The translations under genes were made by a program, and so were the position numbers. The notes under the pieces were generated by a model, which worked only from the letters and a program-made list of their open reading frames with translations, was not told the origin of the DNA and did not search any database. Below, in pieces: positions 32,925-41,006 of a DNA stretch of 46,839 bases (positions are counted from its first letter, which is position 1; each line of letters starts with the position of its first letter). The stretch is from Phycisphaerales bacterium (GTDB lineage Bacteria > Planctomycetota > Phycisphaerae > Phycisphaerales > UBA1924), in assembly GCA_028284805.1 (NCBI GenBank), contig JANQQZ010000149.1, forward strand, positions 1 through 46,839, in the 5' to 3' direction.

Positions 32925-33403
32925 AGACGAAAAGGATTATCGTGCTTTCGGCGACACTCACAAGCGCCTGCGTGCTGCTATGGGCGGCTCTCGGGAAGAT
33001 TGTCGCACCATACACATTTGCTGAAACGGTCCAACAACACGGCGTAGTGCCCCACTCAATCGCGAGCCAAGCTGCATGGGCATTCATTCTCGCGGAAGCA
33101 CTTGTTGCAGTTGGAGCACTGTGGCTGGTCTTGTCAAACACGAGTATGCGTGGAGGGCTTTGGGCACTCGCGGGTCTGTTCGGCTTGCTCGCCGCGTATT
33201 GTTCTTTGCTCGTCTATTGGCCTCCGGAAGAGCCGACGAGTTGCGGGTGTTCTGGAGCCGATTCTGTTGAGCTTACTGCCAGCGGTTGGCGTGTTCTGAC
33301 ATACCAAAACTCTCTTTCGGCGGCCGTACTGGGCATTGTCGCAATGATTGCTCCGCCTCGCATCCCAGAAGCGAGTACATCCAGTGAGGTCGCATCAACC
33401 TAG
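32921..33403 (+). CDS. MauE/DoxX-like redox-associated membrane protein
   Basis: This 160-residue protein has four predicted spans (about residues 8-28, 50-72, 80-102 and 128-147). The sequence LWAALGKIVAPYTFAETVQQ followed by HGVVPHSIA matches the MauE/DoxX type, in which MauE supports disulfide formation during methylamine dehydrogenase maturation. A CGC motif (SCGCSGAD) lies in the loop between spans 3 and 4. No mau genes are present. Its neighbour with 12 cysteines is a plausible disulfide client (inference). It is the last gene of the AT-rich cassette, with a GTGA overlap upstream. Confidence 0.7.
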   Translation: MKTKRIIVLSATLTSACVLLWAALGKIVAPYTFAETVQQHGVVPHSIASQAAWAFILAEALVAVGALWLVLSNTSMRGGLWALAGLFGLLAAYCSLLVYWPPEEPTSCGCSGADSVELTASGWRVLTYQNSLSAAVLGIVAMIAPPRIPEASTSSEVAST

Positions 33404-33463
33404 TCACCTTTCAAATCTCGCTCCGCGCAGCATGTTGAAGCCCACAAACTGCTCCCGCCTCGT
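33404..33463 (-). pseudogene. Decayed 3' fragment of a paralog of the gene at 34267-34707
   Basis: In the minus frame directly after the protease stop, the translation ends REQFVGFNMLRGARFER and stops. The intact protein at 34267 ends TGQFVSFDVLRGARFDEAGA. At the DNA level 33414-33457 matches 34286-34329 at about 34 of 44 positions, most differences being C-to-T or G-to-A in the fragment. It lies exactly at the right edge of the AT-rich cassette. Confidence 0.7.
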
Positions 33464-33484
33464 AGCCGCGCGTCCTCCCCAAGA

Positions 33485-34270
33485 TCACTCCGCACCAAGC
33501 CCCTGTATTCGCTTCCGCAGCGCCGGCATCCCTCGCACGCCCCCGAAAAACCCGATCTTCTCCGCCACCAGCGAATCGTTCTTGGGAAGCTCCGGCACCA
33601 GCAGGTACGTCGTGAACGTCTCCACCACCTCCTCATCCCCGGGCGTCCGCTCCGCGTAGCTCGTCACGAAATCGCCCTCGATCAGGGGCGAGCCGTCCTG
33701 CGGGTAATCGTCGGGTGCCTCGCGGCGTTCGGGCATGCCCGGGCGCGCGTCGAACCGCCGGCTGAACCTCTCGATCGCGTCGGTCACCAGGCAGTAGTAG
33801 TGGCCGATCTCGTGCACGAGCGTCCAGTCGAGCGTGCCCCGGCGGGCGTCGACCGGGCGGTCCGGGTCACCGAGCTCGTCTTCTTGAGCGAGCAGATACG
33901 CCGCGACCGACAGGCGGTACCCACGCCTTCCGACGTCGTTGGTCCCGCTGCCGTCGAACTGCCCCGCCCAGCGCGTGCCCTCCTGCACGTTGAACTGCAC
34001 GATCCGCCGACGCGCCCACACCGGGAACAGCGTCGTCACGCGGTCCCAGCACATGAGCCCGAGCCGCCCTGCCTCCTCGTCACGCACGTGCTTGGCGACG
34101 ACATCGTCCTCGTCGATCTCGAAGACCGCGAGGTACCGCTCGGGCGCATCCGCGAGCTTTGGCGCATCAGGGATCGCGCTGAGCCGATCGTCGATCGAAA
34201 CGGGTTCTGTTGGCTGCGCCGGAGCCGAGAGCGTCAGGGTCGCCGCCGCGATGACGACGAGCCCGGTCAC
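33485..34270 (-). CDS. Secreted HExxH zinc metalloprotease-like protein
   Basis: The 261-residue product has a short signal peptide (MTGLVVIAAATLTLSAPAQP) and a zinc-binding HEIGH motif in TLVHEIGHYYCLVTD. A likely third ligand lies in the downstream helix VVETFTTYLL. This resembles gluzincin-type peptidases, though I cannot assign a subfamily. The start overlaps the stop of the gene at 34267 by four bases (34267-34270), so the two are coupled. A fragment of that upstream gene is repeated just beyond this gene's stop, which suggests an old duplication. Confidence 0.75.
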   Translation of the reverse strand: MTGLVVIAAATLTLSAPAQPTEPVSIDDRLSAIPDAPKLADAPERYLAVFEIDEDDVVAKHVRDEEAGRLGLMCWDRVTTLFPVWARRRIVQFNVQEGTRWAGQFDGSGTNDVGRRGYRLSVAAYLLAQEDELGDPDRPVDARRGTLDWTLVHEIGHYYCLVTDAIERFSRRFDARPGMPERREAPDDYPQDGSPLIEGDFVTSYAERTPGDEEVVETFTTYLLVPELPKNDSLVAEKIGFFGGVRGMPALRKRIQGLGAE

Positions 34271-34707
34271 GCCCCCGCTTCGTCGAACCGCGCCCCGCGC
34301 AGCACGTCGAAGCTCACGAACTGCCCCGTCTCGAAGTCGCCCGCGCTCTGACGCTCGTCCGTGGGCGTGCAGTGGATCGGCATCCCCGCGTTCACCACCA
34401 CCGCGCCGTCCTCGATCGCGATCACGGTCCCCTGCACCCGACGAGGCCTGCCGTACACAGGCTCGACATACCGCCCGCCTGTGGTCACCACGTCGATCCG
34501 CTTCGCCTCCGCCCGGATCATCCCAACGATCCTCTTGCCGACCTGTGCGTTCACAGGCCCATCGATCTCGAAGTGACTGCGGTAGCTCGTGTTCGCGAAG
34601 CTCACGACGATGAACGCAGGCTTCATCGCCGACGCCTCGTGCACCTCTTCGAGGATCCCACGGGCGAGCTTCGGATCGATGGCGGTCGTCGGGCTGGGGT
34701 CGATCAT
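34267..34707 (-). CDS. Conserved-looking hypothetical protein, 146 aa
   Basis: This cytosolic-looking alpha/beta protein starts MIDPSPTTAIDPKLARGILE. It has a beta-rich middle (FIVVSFANTSYRSHFEIDG, VQGTVIAIEDGAVVVNAGM) that could be an OB-like or barrel fold. There is no signal or catalytic motif that I recognise. ATG 34707 is chosen because the longer frame to 34851 runs through the palindromic repeat; in addition TACCCT (complement of 34714-34719) lies 6 nt before ATG, giving leaderless geometry. It overlaps the downstream protease gene by four bases. Confidence 0.6.
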   Translation of the reverse strand: MIDPSPTTAIDPKLARGILEEVHEASAMKPAFIVVSFANTSYRSHFEIDGPVNAQVGKRIVGMIRAEAKRIDVVTTGGRYVEPVYGRPRRVQGTVIAIEDGAVVVNAGMPIHCTPTDERQSAGDFETGQFVSFDVLRGARFDEAGA

Positions 34708-34713
34708 GAAGGC

Positions 34714-34719
34714 AGGGTA
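34714..34719 (-). promoter_or_regulatory. -10 hexamer of the 146-aa protein gene, leaderless geometry
   Basis: TACCCT on the minus strand is followed by 6 nt and then ATG 34707. It sits at the edge of the palindromic repeat element. Confidence 0.4.
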
Positions 34720-34725
34720 TCCGCC

Positions 34726-34845
34726 CCTTCTCCCCTCCGGGGGAGAAGGTGGCCGAGCCGAAGGCGAGGTCGGATGAGGGGAGGATGAGAGGAGGATGAA
34801 TGGGGAAACCCCCTCACCCCAGCCCTCTCCCCCACAGGGGAGAGG
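34726..34845. repeat. Palindromic intergenic repeat (MITE/REP-like) of two linked hairpins
   Basis: Two G/C-rich inverted repeats flank a polypurine stretch. One is CCTTCTCCCC / GGGGAGAAGG (34726-34749, 4-nt loop). The other is CCTCTCCCC / GGGGAGAGG (34824-34845, loop CACA). Between them are GAGGGGAGGATGAG-type purine repeats and a small GGGG/CCCC hairpin. Elements with CCCTCACCCC...CTCTCCCC cores are dispersed in many GC-rich genomes. It carries no coding sequence. Confidence 0.65.
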
Positions 34846-34854
34846 AGGCATGAG

Positions 34855-35559
34855 TCACGCCGTGATGGACTCGATCCGTGTGTCGTCCACCACCCGCCCC
34901 CGCTCGCCCATCGCGAGGAAGTTCGCGAGCAGCCGCGGCCCCTCGGGCGTCATGAAGCTCTCGGGATGAAACTGCACGCCCTCGAGCGGCTGACGCGACT
35001 TGTCCGCCCACACCCGCCGCAACCCCATGACCACCCGGCGCGTGCCCCCATCGGGCAGAGGCTCGTCGGTCCACGCCGTCAGCTTCCACCCGTTGCCCCG
35101 GGCATCGAGTTCGGGGGGGACCGAGCCCGCATCGACGACCAGCGAGTGATACCGCATCGCTTCCATGGGGCTGGGAATGCCCGCGAACAGCCCCCGCTGG
35201 TCGTGGTGCACCGGGCTCGTCTTGCCGTGCATGGGCGTCTCGTGCCGAACGACCGACATCCCGTTCAGGTCACCGAGGCACTGGTGCCCCAGGCACACCC
35301 CCAAGACGGGCACCCGCCCCGCGAAAGCGTCGATCATCGCCGAGCTCACCCCCGCCTCGTTGGGTGTGCAGGGCCCGGGCGACACGATCACATGGCTGGG
35401 CCCGCGCCCGCCGTCCAGGCCTGCCGCCGCCTCGGGAGTGATCCGGTCGTTCCGCACGACCACGAGATCGCGGTCCGGCTCGAGACTCGGATCGAGCTCG
35501 CCCAGGCGCTGCACCAGGTTCCAGGTGAAGCTGTCGTAGTTGTCGATCAGCAGGATCAC
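34855..35559 (-). CDS. trpG: Glutamine amidotransferase subunit of anthranilate / aminodeoxychorismate synthase
   Basis: This class I glutamine amidotransferase supplies ammonia to TrpE or PabB for tryptophan or folate synthesis. The 234-residue protein starts ILLIDNYDSFTWNLVQ, has the oxyanion motif VSPGPCTPNEAG, nucleophile Cys89 in GVCLGHQ, and His/Glu in VQFHPES. The MHGKTSPV segment is typical of TrpG/PabA. The length exceeds the usual 190 or so because of extra loops around residues 140-185. The large subunit is not adjacent, so TrpG versus PabA cannot be settled. Start is GTG at 35559, with TACGAT 6 nt upstream. Confidence 0.9.
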   Translation of the reverse strand: MILLIDNYDSFTWNLVQRLGELDPSLEPDRDLVVVRNDRITPEAAAGLDGGRGPSHVIVSPGPCTPNEAGVSSAMIDAFAGRVPVLGVCLGHQCLGDLNGMSVVRHETPMHGKTSPVHHDQRGLFAGIPSPMEAMRYHSLVVDAGSVPPELDARGNGWKLTAWTDEPLPDGGTRRVVMGLRRVWADKSRQPLEGVQFHPESFMTPEGPRLLANFLAMGERGRVVDDTRIESITA

Positions 35560-35565
35560 GCGACG

Positions 35566-35571
35566 ATCGTA
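35566..35571 (-). promoter_or_regulatory. -10 hexamer of trpG/pabA, leaderless geometry
   Basis: TACGAT on the minus strand is followed by 6 nt (CGTCGC) and then the GTG start at 35559, with no Shine-Dalgarno sequence. Confidence 0.45.
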
Positions 35572-35602
35572 GGTCGCGAGGGTCGAGCCTCACGCACATG
35601 CC

Positions 35603-36460
35603 TTAGGCAACATCGCGGTCCTCGCCGAAGGCGTCGTCCTCGATCTCGGTCATCGGCTCGATGCCGAAGTCGCTGAGGACCGTGCCCGCGACGCCGTCGC
35701 GCGTCACCAGGAACAGGTCCCGCGTGATCGGGTAGGGCAGGCGGTTGTAGTCCTGGATGACCCTTCGGTGCAGGCGGCGCAGGAAGGGCGTCGGCCCGTT
35801 GCTCAGCGCGACGAACATGTCCCGCGCGGGCACCGCGACAAGAAAGTCAGGCCCGAGCCGGGGCGCGAGCGTGCGGTACAGGTCGGTCATGAGAAGCCGG
35901 GCCGCGTCGTACCCGTCCTGCTCGCTGATGATCGCGGCCTGCCCGCCCTCTTTGCTCTCGACGAATTGCATGTCGAGCTCGGGCGCGTACACGTCGATGT
36001 TCTCGCGGGCGATAGCTTCGAGGTCGTCCGCCGTCACCCCCCACCGCATCATCTGCTCGGTCGTGATGCTCACGGTCATGCTGGGCATGTCGGTCACGAA
36101 GACGATCACGGTGTCGTTCACGTAGGGCACGTGAGCAACGAGCTCCTCGGACAGGTGCTCGAAGATGCTCACGGGCTGGATCCGCGGCATGATCCGCTGG
36201 CGGGCCAGCTCGAACGGCAGGTCGCTGCCCTCCGCCGGGTCACCCATGAACAACTGCTCGAGGTAGTGCTCGACGATCTCCATCCCGCGGATCGGGTCAT
36301 GGCTGACCATGCGGTAGAGATTGTCGAGGTCCAGGCGTCGCCCGTCGACCAGCAGCTCGCTCGGACCGACCAGCTTCACCGCATAGTCGGGCTGGATCCG
36401 CTGGAGCATCGTCGCGACCTGCTCCGCGAATGCCTCGGGTTCCTTGGGCATGTGCGCCAT
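35603..36460 (-). CDS. DUF1444 family protein (YtpQ-like)
   Basis: This 285-residue soluble protein has the features of the DUF1444 family known from Bacillus YtpQ: EQDGYDAARLLMTDLYRTL followed by LGPDFLVAVPARDMFVAL, and MTVSITTEQMMRWGVTADDL earlier. The function of this family is not known. Several in-frame starts exist (36475, 36460, 36451). I chose 36460 (MAHMPKEPEAF) because GAGG lies immediately upstream and the longer frame to 36571 has a poorly protein-like, Arg-rich leader. GATAGC (complement of 36558-36563) could be its -10. Confidence 0.7.
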   Translation of the reverse strand: MAHMPKEPEAFAEQVATMLQRIQPDYAVKLVGPSELLVDGRRLDLDNLYRMVSHDPIRGMEIVEHYLEQLFMGDPAEGSDLPFELARQRIMPRIQPVSIFEHLSEELVAHVPYVNDTVIVFVTDMPSMTVSITTEQMMRWGVTADDLEAIARENIDVYAPELDMQFVESKEGGQAAIISEQDGYDAARLLMTDLYRTLAPRLGPDFLVAVPARDMFVALSNGPTPFLRRLHRRVIQDYNRLPYPITRDLFLVTRDGVAGTVLSDFGIEPMTEIEDDAFGEDRDVA

Positions 36461-36817
36461 CAGCCTCGTCCTCATCCCTCGGTGGGTCCGCCGGCGGTCG
36501 CGGGCCCGGAACCGGATCCCCGGCCAACCAGCCGGGGCTCTCTTCTCCGCCAGTCCGGCTATCGAGCGCACAGCCAGCCATCGTGAGGCCGAGAGCCACT
36601 CGCCCCGCCCCTCGATTCGGTGAACGCCCGCCTCAGGCCATGCCGCCGGTCCCGCACCCGCCTTCTCGACCCAAAATCACGCGCCGGTGGTGCCCGCGGA
36701 GGGTCCGATTTCCCATCCCGCCGGTCCGCGACTAGACTGGCGACTATCCACGAGGGCCCGCGGCGGCCGCCCCGGCGCGTGACCGGCGACCACCACCGCC
36801 CACACGGAGTGACCAGC
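36461..36817. promoter_or_regulatory. Divergent intergenic region upstream of DUF1444 and acpP
   Basis: This stretch of about 357 nt has no convincing gene. Rightward, TAGACT (36733-36738) is a -10 candidate giving acpP a leader of about 73 nt. Leftward, GATAGC (complement of 36558-36563) is a -10 candidate for the DUF1444 gene. I saw no clear hairpin or operator, and the remaining sequence holds nothing I can identify. Confidence 0.4.
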
Positions 36818-37066
36818 GTGACCGAGCAGGACATCGAAGCAAAGGTGATCGACATCGTGGCCGAGCAGCTCGGCGCCGACAAGGGCAAGATCACCCGCGA
36901 CACCAGCTTTGTGGACGACCTCAACGCCGACAGCCTCGACACCGTCGAGCTCGTCATGGAGTTTGAGGACGCGTTCGAGACCTCCATCCCCGACGATCAG
37001 GCCGAGAAGATCAAGACCGTCGGACAGGCCATCGAGTTCATCAAGGGCGCCCAGGGCGTCGATTGA
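36818..37066 (+). CDS. acpP: Acyl carrier protein
   Basis: ACP carries growing acyl chains on a phosphopantetheine arm during fatty acid synthesis. The 82-residue acidic product has the attachment motif [16 protein letters not shown] with Ser39 in DSL. The second helix ([10 protein letters not shown]) and the overall length fit the family. Start is GTG at 36818, with CGGAG about 9 nt upstream; an open frame extends to 36620 but has the wrong composition. fabF follows 114 nt downstream, as in many bacteria. Confidence 0.97.
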   Translation: MTEQDIEAKVIDIVAEQLGADKGKITRDTSFVDDLNADSLDTVELVMEFEDAFETSIPDDQAEKIKTVGQAIEFIKGAQGVD

Positions 37067-37180
37067 TCACCACCGCCGCGGCTCCAAGGGCCCGCGCCGG
37101 GAACAGCCGGGCCGAGCCGAGGGTTCCCCACCCAACGCGCGGGAGATACGCCCGCGTCAGCACGCACGGACGGCCATGAC

Positions 37181-38476
37181 ATGAGCACCGCCAGGCGCGT
37201 CGTCATCACGGGCTACGGGGCAGTCACGCCCCTCGGTCACTCCGCCCCCGAATCGTGGCAGGCCATGCGCGAGGCGCGGAGCGGGATCACCACGATCACC
37301 AAGCCCGAGTTCGCTCGGTACGAGGGCTGGACCTGCCGCGTCGGGGGCGAGGTCTCCGATTGGGACCCGGCCACCAAGCTCGATCGCAAGGAACTCAAGC
37401 GGCTCGACCGTTGCACGCAGCTCGGGATGTTCGCCGCCGAAGAAGCCGTCGCCGAGAGCGGCATCGATCTCGACAAGGAAGACCGCACACGCTGCGGCAT
37501 CGTCGTCGGCTCGGGCATCGGAGGCATCTACACCATCGAGACTGCGGTCGGCGTGCTCAACGAGAAGGGGCCCGACCGCATCAGCCCCTTCACCGTTCCC
37601 AGGCTCATGGTCAACGCGGTCGTCGGCAACATCGCGATCCGACACGGGCTCCAGGGCCCCGCGTCCGCGCACGCCACCGCGTGCGCGAGCTCGGGGCACG
37701 CCATCGCCGACGCGGCCAACATCATCCGCCGCGGCGAGGCCGACGTCATGATCTCAGGCGGCGCCGAGGCCGCCCTCACCCCCCTCTGCATCGGCGCGTT
37801 CATGACCATGAAGGCCATGAGCACGCGCAACGATGATCCGGCTACCGCGAGCCGCCCCTTCGACGAGGGGCGAGACGGGTTCGTGCTCGCCGAGGGCGCG
37901 TGCATCCTGGTGCTCGAAGAGCTCGAGCACGCCAAGGCCCGCGGGGCGACCATCTACGCCGAGCTCACGGGAGCGGGCAACGCCTGCGACGCCTACCACA
38001 TCACCGCCCCCGATCCGGGAGGCAGCGGTGCCGCCCGGAGCATGACCGGGGCACTCCGCGACGCCAAGCTCAACCCCAGCGACATCGGGTATGTGAACGC
38101 CCACGGCACGTCCACCCCCCTGGGCGACAAGGCCGAGGTCGAGGCCGCCCTCCACGTCTTCGGCGATCACGCCCGCGCCTCGGCCGGGGGCCAACTCATG
38201 ATGAGCAGCACGAAGTCGGTCCACGGGCACACGCTCGGGGCTTCGGGGTCCGTCGAGACGATCGCCTGCATCCACGCCGTCCGAGACGCCGTCATCGCCC
38301 CCACCGCCAATCTGCACAACCCGGGGACCCGAGGCGAGGACGGCTCGATCGAACCGTTCGACATGAACCTCGTCGCCAACGACGCAGCCGAGCGGCGGAT
38401 CAGCCACGCGATGAACAACACCTTCGGGTTCGGCGGGCACAACGTCACCCTCATCATCTCGCGCTTCGAGGGCTGA
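37181..38476 (+). CDS. fabF: Beta-ketoacyl-ACP synthase II
   Basis: FabF condenses malonyl-ACP with acyl-ACP for chain elongation. The 431-residue thiolase-fold enzyme has the full triad: Cys168 in ATACASSGHA, His308 in VNAHGTSTPLGD and His350 in STKSVHGHTLGASG, together with Lys345. Its length is a little over the usual 412. It lies directly after acpP, its substrate carrier, and the two probably share a transcript. Confidence 0.97.
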   Translation: MSTARRVVITGYGAVTPLGHSAPESWQAMREARSGITTITKPEFARYEGWTCRVGGEVSDWDPATKLDRKELKRLDRCTQLGMFAAEEAVAESGIDLDKEDRTRCGIVVGSGIGGIYTIETAVGVLNEKGPDRISPFTVPRLMVNAVVGNIAIRHGLQGPASAHATACASSGHAIADAANIIRRGEADVMISGGAEAALTPLCIGAFMTMKAMSTRNDDPATASRPFDEGRDGFVLAEGACILVLEELEHAKARGATIYAELTGAGNACDAYHITAPDPGGSGAARSMTGALRDAKLNPSDIGYVNAHGTSTPLGDKAEVEAALHVFGDHARASAGGQLMMSSTKSVHGHTLGASGSVETIACIHAVRDAVIAPTANLHNPGTRGEDGSIEPFDMNLVANDAAERRISHAMNNTFGFGGHNVTLIISRFEG

Positions 38477-38521
38477 GCAGGCTTCCCGGGCTAGCCCGCA
38501 AGTCCCGCGAGGCCGCGGGCC

Positions 38522-38527
38522 GATAGT
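38522..38527 (+). promoter_or_regulatory. -10 hexamer of the FliN-like gene, leaderless geometry
   Basis: GATAGT is followed by 6 nt (CTCAAC) and then ATG 38534. No Shine-Dalgarno sequence and no clear -35 are seen. Confidence 0.5.
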
Positions 38528-38533
38528 CTCAAC

Positions 38534-38887
38534 ATGCCCCGAACCGTCGAGAGCATCCTGAAGCTCGAGGTCCCGATCATCGTCCGCATCGGCGAACGAC
38601 GCATGACCCTCGCCGACGCCAGCAGCCTCTCCCCGGGTGCGATCATCGAGCTCCCCAAGAAGTCCGACGAGCAGCTCCATCTGCTCGTGAACAACGTTGC
38701 CATCGCCCAGGGAGCCGCCGTGAAGGTCGGCGAGAACTTCGGAATCGGGCTCGAGTACGTGGGTGATCTCAAGTCCCGGATCGAGGCCCTGGGCGGCACA
38801 GCACCCCTGGAAAGCCCGATCGACGCGGGTGCCCAGGTGTCGGACGACGAAGCTGCGGCCCTCGCCGAACAATTCCTCAACGGCTGA
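38534..38887 (+). CDS. FliN-like (SpoA/C-ring) protein
   Basis: This 117-residue protein consists of one SPOA domain: ILKLEVPIIVRIGERRMTLA, followed by LSPGAIIELPKKSDEQLHLL, then NNVAIAQGAAVKVGENFGIG. FliN forms the flagellar motor switch ring with FliM and FliG, and CheY~P acts on the switch. No other flagellar gene is present in the window, so this is an orphan FliN or a homologue used in another secretion or pilus apparatus. The C-terminal tail of about 35 residues beyond the domain is acidic. It may be the output partner of the che cluster (inference). Confidence 0.8.
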   Translation: MPRTVESILKLEVPIIVRIGERRMTLADASSLSPGAIIELPKKSDEQLHLLVNNVAIAQGAAVKVGENFGIGLEYVGDLKSRIEALGGTAPLESPIDAGAQVSDDEAAALAEQFLNG

Positions 38888-38931
38888 CCTGAATCCACGC
38901 ACCGCGCGTGCAGCAACACACCTCCAGAGCC

Positions 38932-38937
38932 GATAGC
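38932..38937 (+). promoter_or_regulatory. -10-like hexamer of the GH15 gene
   Basis: GATAGC lies 53 nt before ATG 38991, giving a leader of about 47 nt that contains a GGAG ribosome site. Sequence-based prediction only. Confidence 0.35.
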
Positions 38938-38990
38938 CTTCGGCGTCGCCGCACACGGACCGCGGCGGAACCCACCGGACGGAGCCACAC

Positions 38991-41006
38991 ATGCCCCGCG
39001 ATATCCCTGTCGGCAACGGCAGCCTGCTCATCACCTTCGACGACGACTACCGCGTCAGGGACCTCTACTACCCCTGCGTCGGACAGCCCAACCACACCCA
39101 GGGGCACGTCCAGCGCTTCGGCGTCTGGGCCGACGGCGAGTTCGCCTGGATCGAAGACAAGACCTGGACCCGCGAGCTCCGCTACAAGGCCGACACACTC
39201 GTCACCGAGGTCCGCCTCATCAGCAAGAAGCTCGGCCTCGAGATCATCTGCAACGACGCGGTCGACCAGACCGAGCCGATCTACTTCCGCAAGTCCGTCG
39301 TCCGAGACCTCTCGGGCAAGGACCGCGACGTCCGCCTGTTCTTCCACTACGACCTGTCGATCGGGGGCAATCCCGTGGGCGACACCGCCAACTACGACCC
39401 CACCACCTCGGGCGTGGTGTTCTACAAGGACGGGTTCTACTTCATCGTCAACGCCTGCGACCAGCACAAGTGCGGGCTCGACCACTGGGCGATCGGCTCG
39501 AAGCGCGTGGGCGGCGCCGAGGGCACCTGGCGCGACGCCGAGGACGGGCACCTCGGGCGCAACACCATCGCCCAGGGCTCGGTCGACGCGACCATCGGCT
39601 ACAACCTGCACGTGCCCGCGGGGGGCGAGGCCTACGTCACCAACTGGTTCGCCTGCGGGCGTTCCTACGACGACGTCAAGGCCCTGAACCGGCGCATCTG
39701 GGACACGGGCCCCGAGCGCATGATCTCGCGCACCGAGGCCTACTGGAAGCTCTGGGCACGCAAGGAAGAGATCGACACCACCACGCTCCCCGAGCCTGTG
39801 ACCGATCTCTTCTACCGAAGCGCCCTGCTCGTGCGCACCCAGATCGACAACGAGGGCGCGATCATCGCCGCCAACGACTCCGACATCGCCCAGTTCGGGG
39901 GCGACCACTACAGCTACTGCTGGCCCCGCGACGGCGCGCTCGTCGCCTACAGCCTCATCCTCACCGGGCAGAGCGAGCTGAGCCGGAACTTCTTCCGCTT
40001 CTGCTCACGCGTCATCGGAGACGAGGGCTACTTCCTGCACAAGTACAACCCCAGCGGCACCCTCGCCTCCAGCTGGCACCCCTGGACCCTCGACGGGCGC
40101 AAGGTCCTGCCCATCCAGCAGGACGAGACGGCCCTCACCCTCTGGGCACTCCGCCAGCACTTCGAGACGTACCGAGACGTCGAGTTCGTCAAGAGCGTCT
40201 ACGACGCGCTCGTCACGAAACCCGCCGATTGGATGGTCGACTACCGCGACGCCAACGGCCTGCCCCAACAGTCCTGGGACCTCTGGGAAGAGCGCCGGGG
40301 CGTGCACACCTTCACCGTCGCCAGCACCATCGGTGCGCTCAAGGCCGCGAGCAGCTTCGCCCGCGACTTCGGCGAGCCCGACCGCGCCGCGATCTACGCC
40401 GACGCCGCCGAACGCATGCAGCGCGCCTGGATCAAGCACTTCTGGAGCGAGACCGAGGGCCGCTTCGCGCGGCGCGCTGTCCCCGAGGAAGACGGCACCT
40501 ACCGCCTCGACATGACCGCCGACGCCGCCAACTTCGCCCACTTCGCTATCGCGGGCATCGACCCCACTGATCCCATGATCGCCAGCGACATGACCAAGAC
40601 CCGCGAGCTGCTCAGCGTGCGCACCGAGATCGGGGGCGTCGCCCGCTACCAGAAGGACTACTACCACCAGGTCGAGACCGAGAAGACCGACATCGTCCCG
40701 GGCAACCCGTGGGTCATCTGCACCCTCTGGCAGGCGCAGCACATCATCGCCCGCGCCACCACCAAGGACGACCTCCAAGAAGCAATGGACCTGATCAACT
40801 GGTGCACCTATCGCACGCTGCCCTCGGGCGTGCTTGCAGAGCAGTTCCACCCGTACTCGGGCGACCCGATCTCTGTGAGCCCGCTCACCTGGAGTCACGC
40901 GACCGTAATGATCGCGGTGAGCGAGTACCTCAACAAGCTCGCGGAGATCGAGGGCAAGGACCACGCAACGCCCAAGCCCATCTTCGCGGGCCTGGCGCAG
41001 GGCTAG
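38991..41006 (+). CDS. Glycoside hydrolase family 15 protein (glucoamylase-like)
   Basis: GH15 enzymes release glucose from alpha-glucans or hydrolyse trehalose. The 671-residue protein has an N-terminal beta-rich domain (about residues 1-270) and an (alpha/alpha)6 barrel. In the barrel I see HYSYCWPRDGALVAYSL, the catalytic acid Glu433 in LWEERRG and the catalytic base Glu617 in LAEQFHPYSG. There is no signal peptide, so it is probably cytosolic and acts on stored glucan, together with enzymes such as the GT4 protein. Its stop overlaps that of the convergent SUMF1-like gene by four bases (CTAG). Confidence 0.93.
   Translation: MPRDIPVGNGSLLITFDDDYRVRDLYYPCVGQPNHTQGHVQRFGVWADGEFAWIEDKTWTRELRYKADTLVTEVRLISKKLGLEIICNDAVDQTEPIYFRKSVVRDLSGKDRDVRLFFHYDLSIGGNPVGDTANYDPTTSGVVFYKDGFYFIVNACDQHKCGLDHWAIGSKRVGGAEGTWRDAEDGHLGRNTIAQGSVDATIGYNLHVPAGGEAYVTNWFACGRSYDDVKALNRRIWDTGPERMISRTEAYWKLWARKEEIDTTTLPEPVTDLFYRSALLVRTQIDNEGAIIAANDSDIAQFGGDHYSYCWPRDGALVAYSLILTGQSELSRNFFRFCSRVIGDEGYFLHKYNPSGTLASSWHPWTLDGRKVLPIQQDETALTLWALRQHFETYRDVEFVKSVYDALVTKPADWMVDYRDANGLPQQSWDLWEERRGVHTFTVASTIGALKAASSFARDFGEPDRAAIYADAAERMQRAWIKHFWSETEGRFARRAVPEEDGTYRLDMTADAANFAHFAIAGIDPTDPMIASDMTKTRELLSVRTEIGGVARYQKDYYHQVETEKTDIVPGNPWVICTLWQAQHIIARATTKDDLQEAMDLINWCTYRTLPSGVLAEQFHPYSGDPISVSPLTWSHATVMIAVSEYLNKLAEIEGKDHATPKPIFAGLAQG

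Noticed and set aside
34708-34851. Extension of the 146-aa protein through the palindromic repeat
   Set aside because: The added residues are Pro/Gly/Ser-rich translation of the repeat.
36620-36817. Upstream extension of acyl carrier protein
   Set aside because: ACP is about 80 residues; the extra 66 residues are Arg/Ser/Pro-rich and a Shine-Dalgarno sequence precedes GTG 36818.
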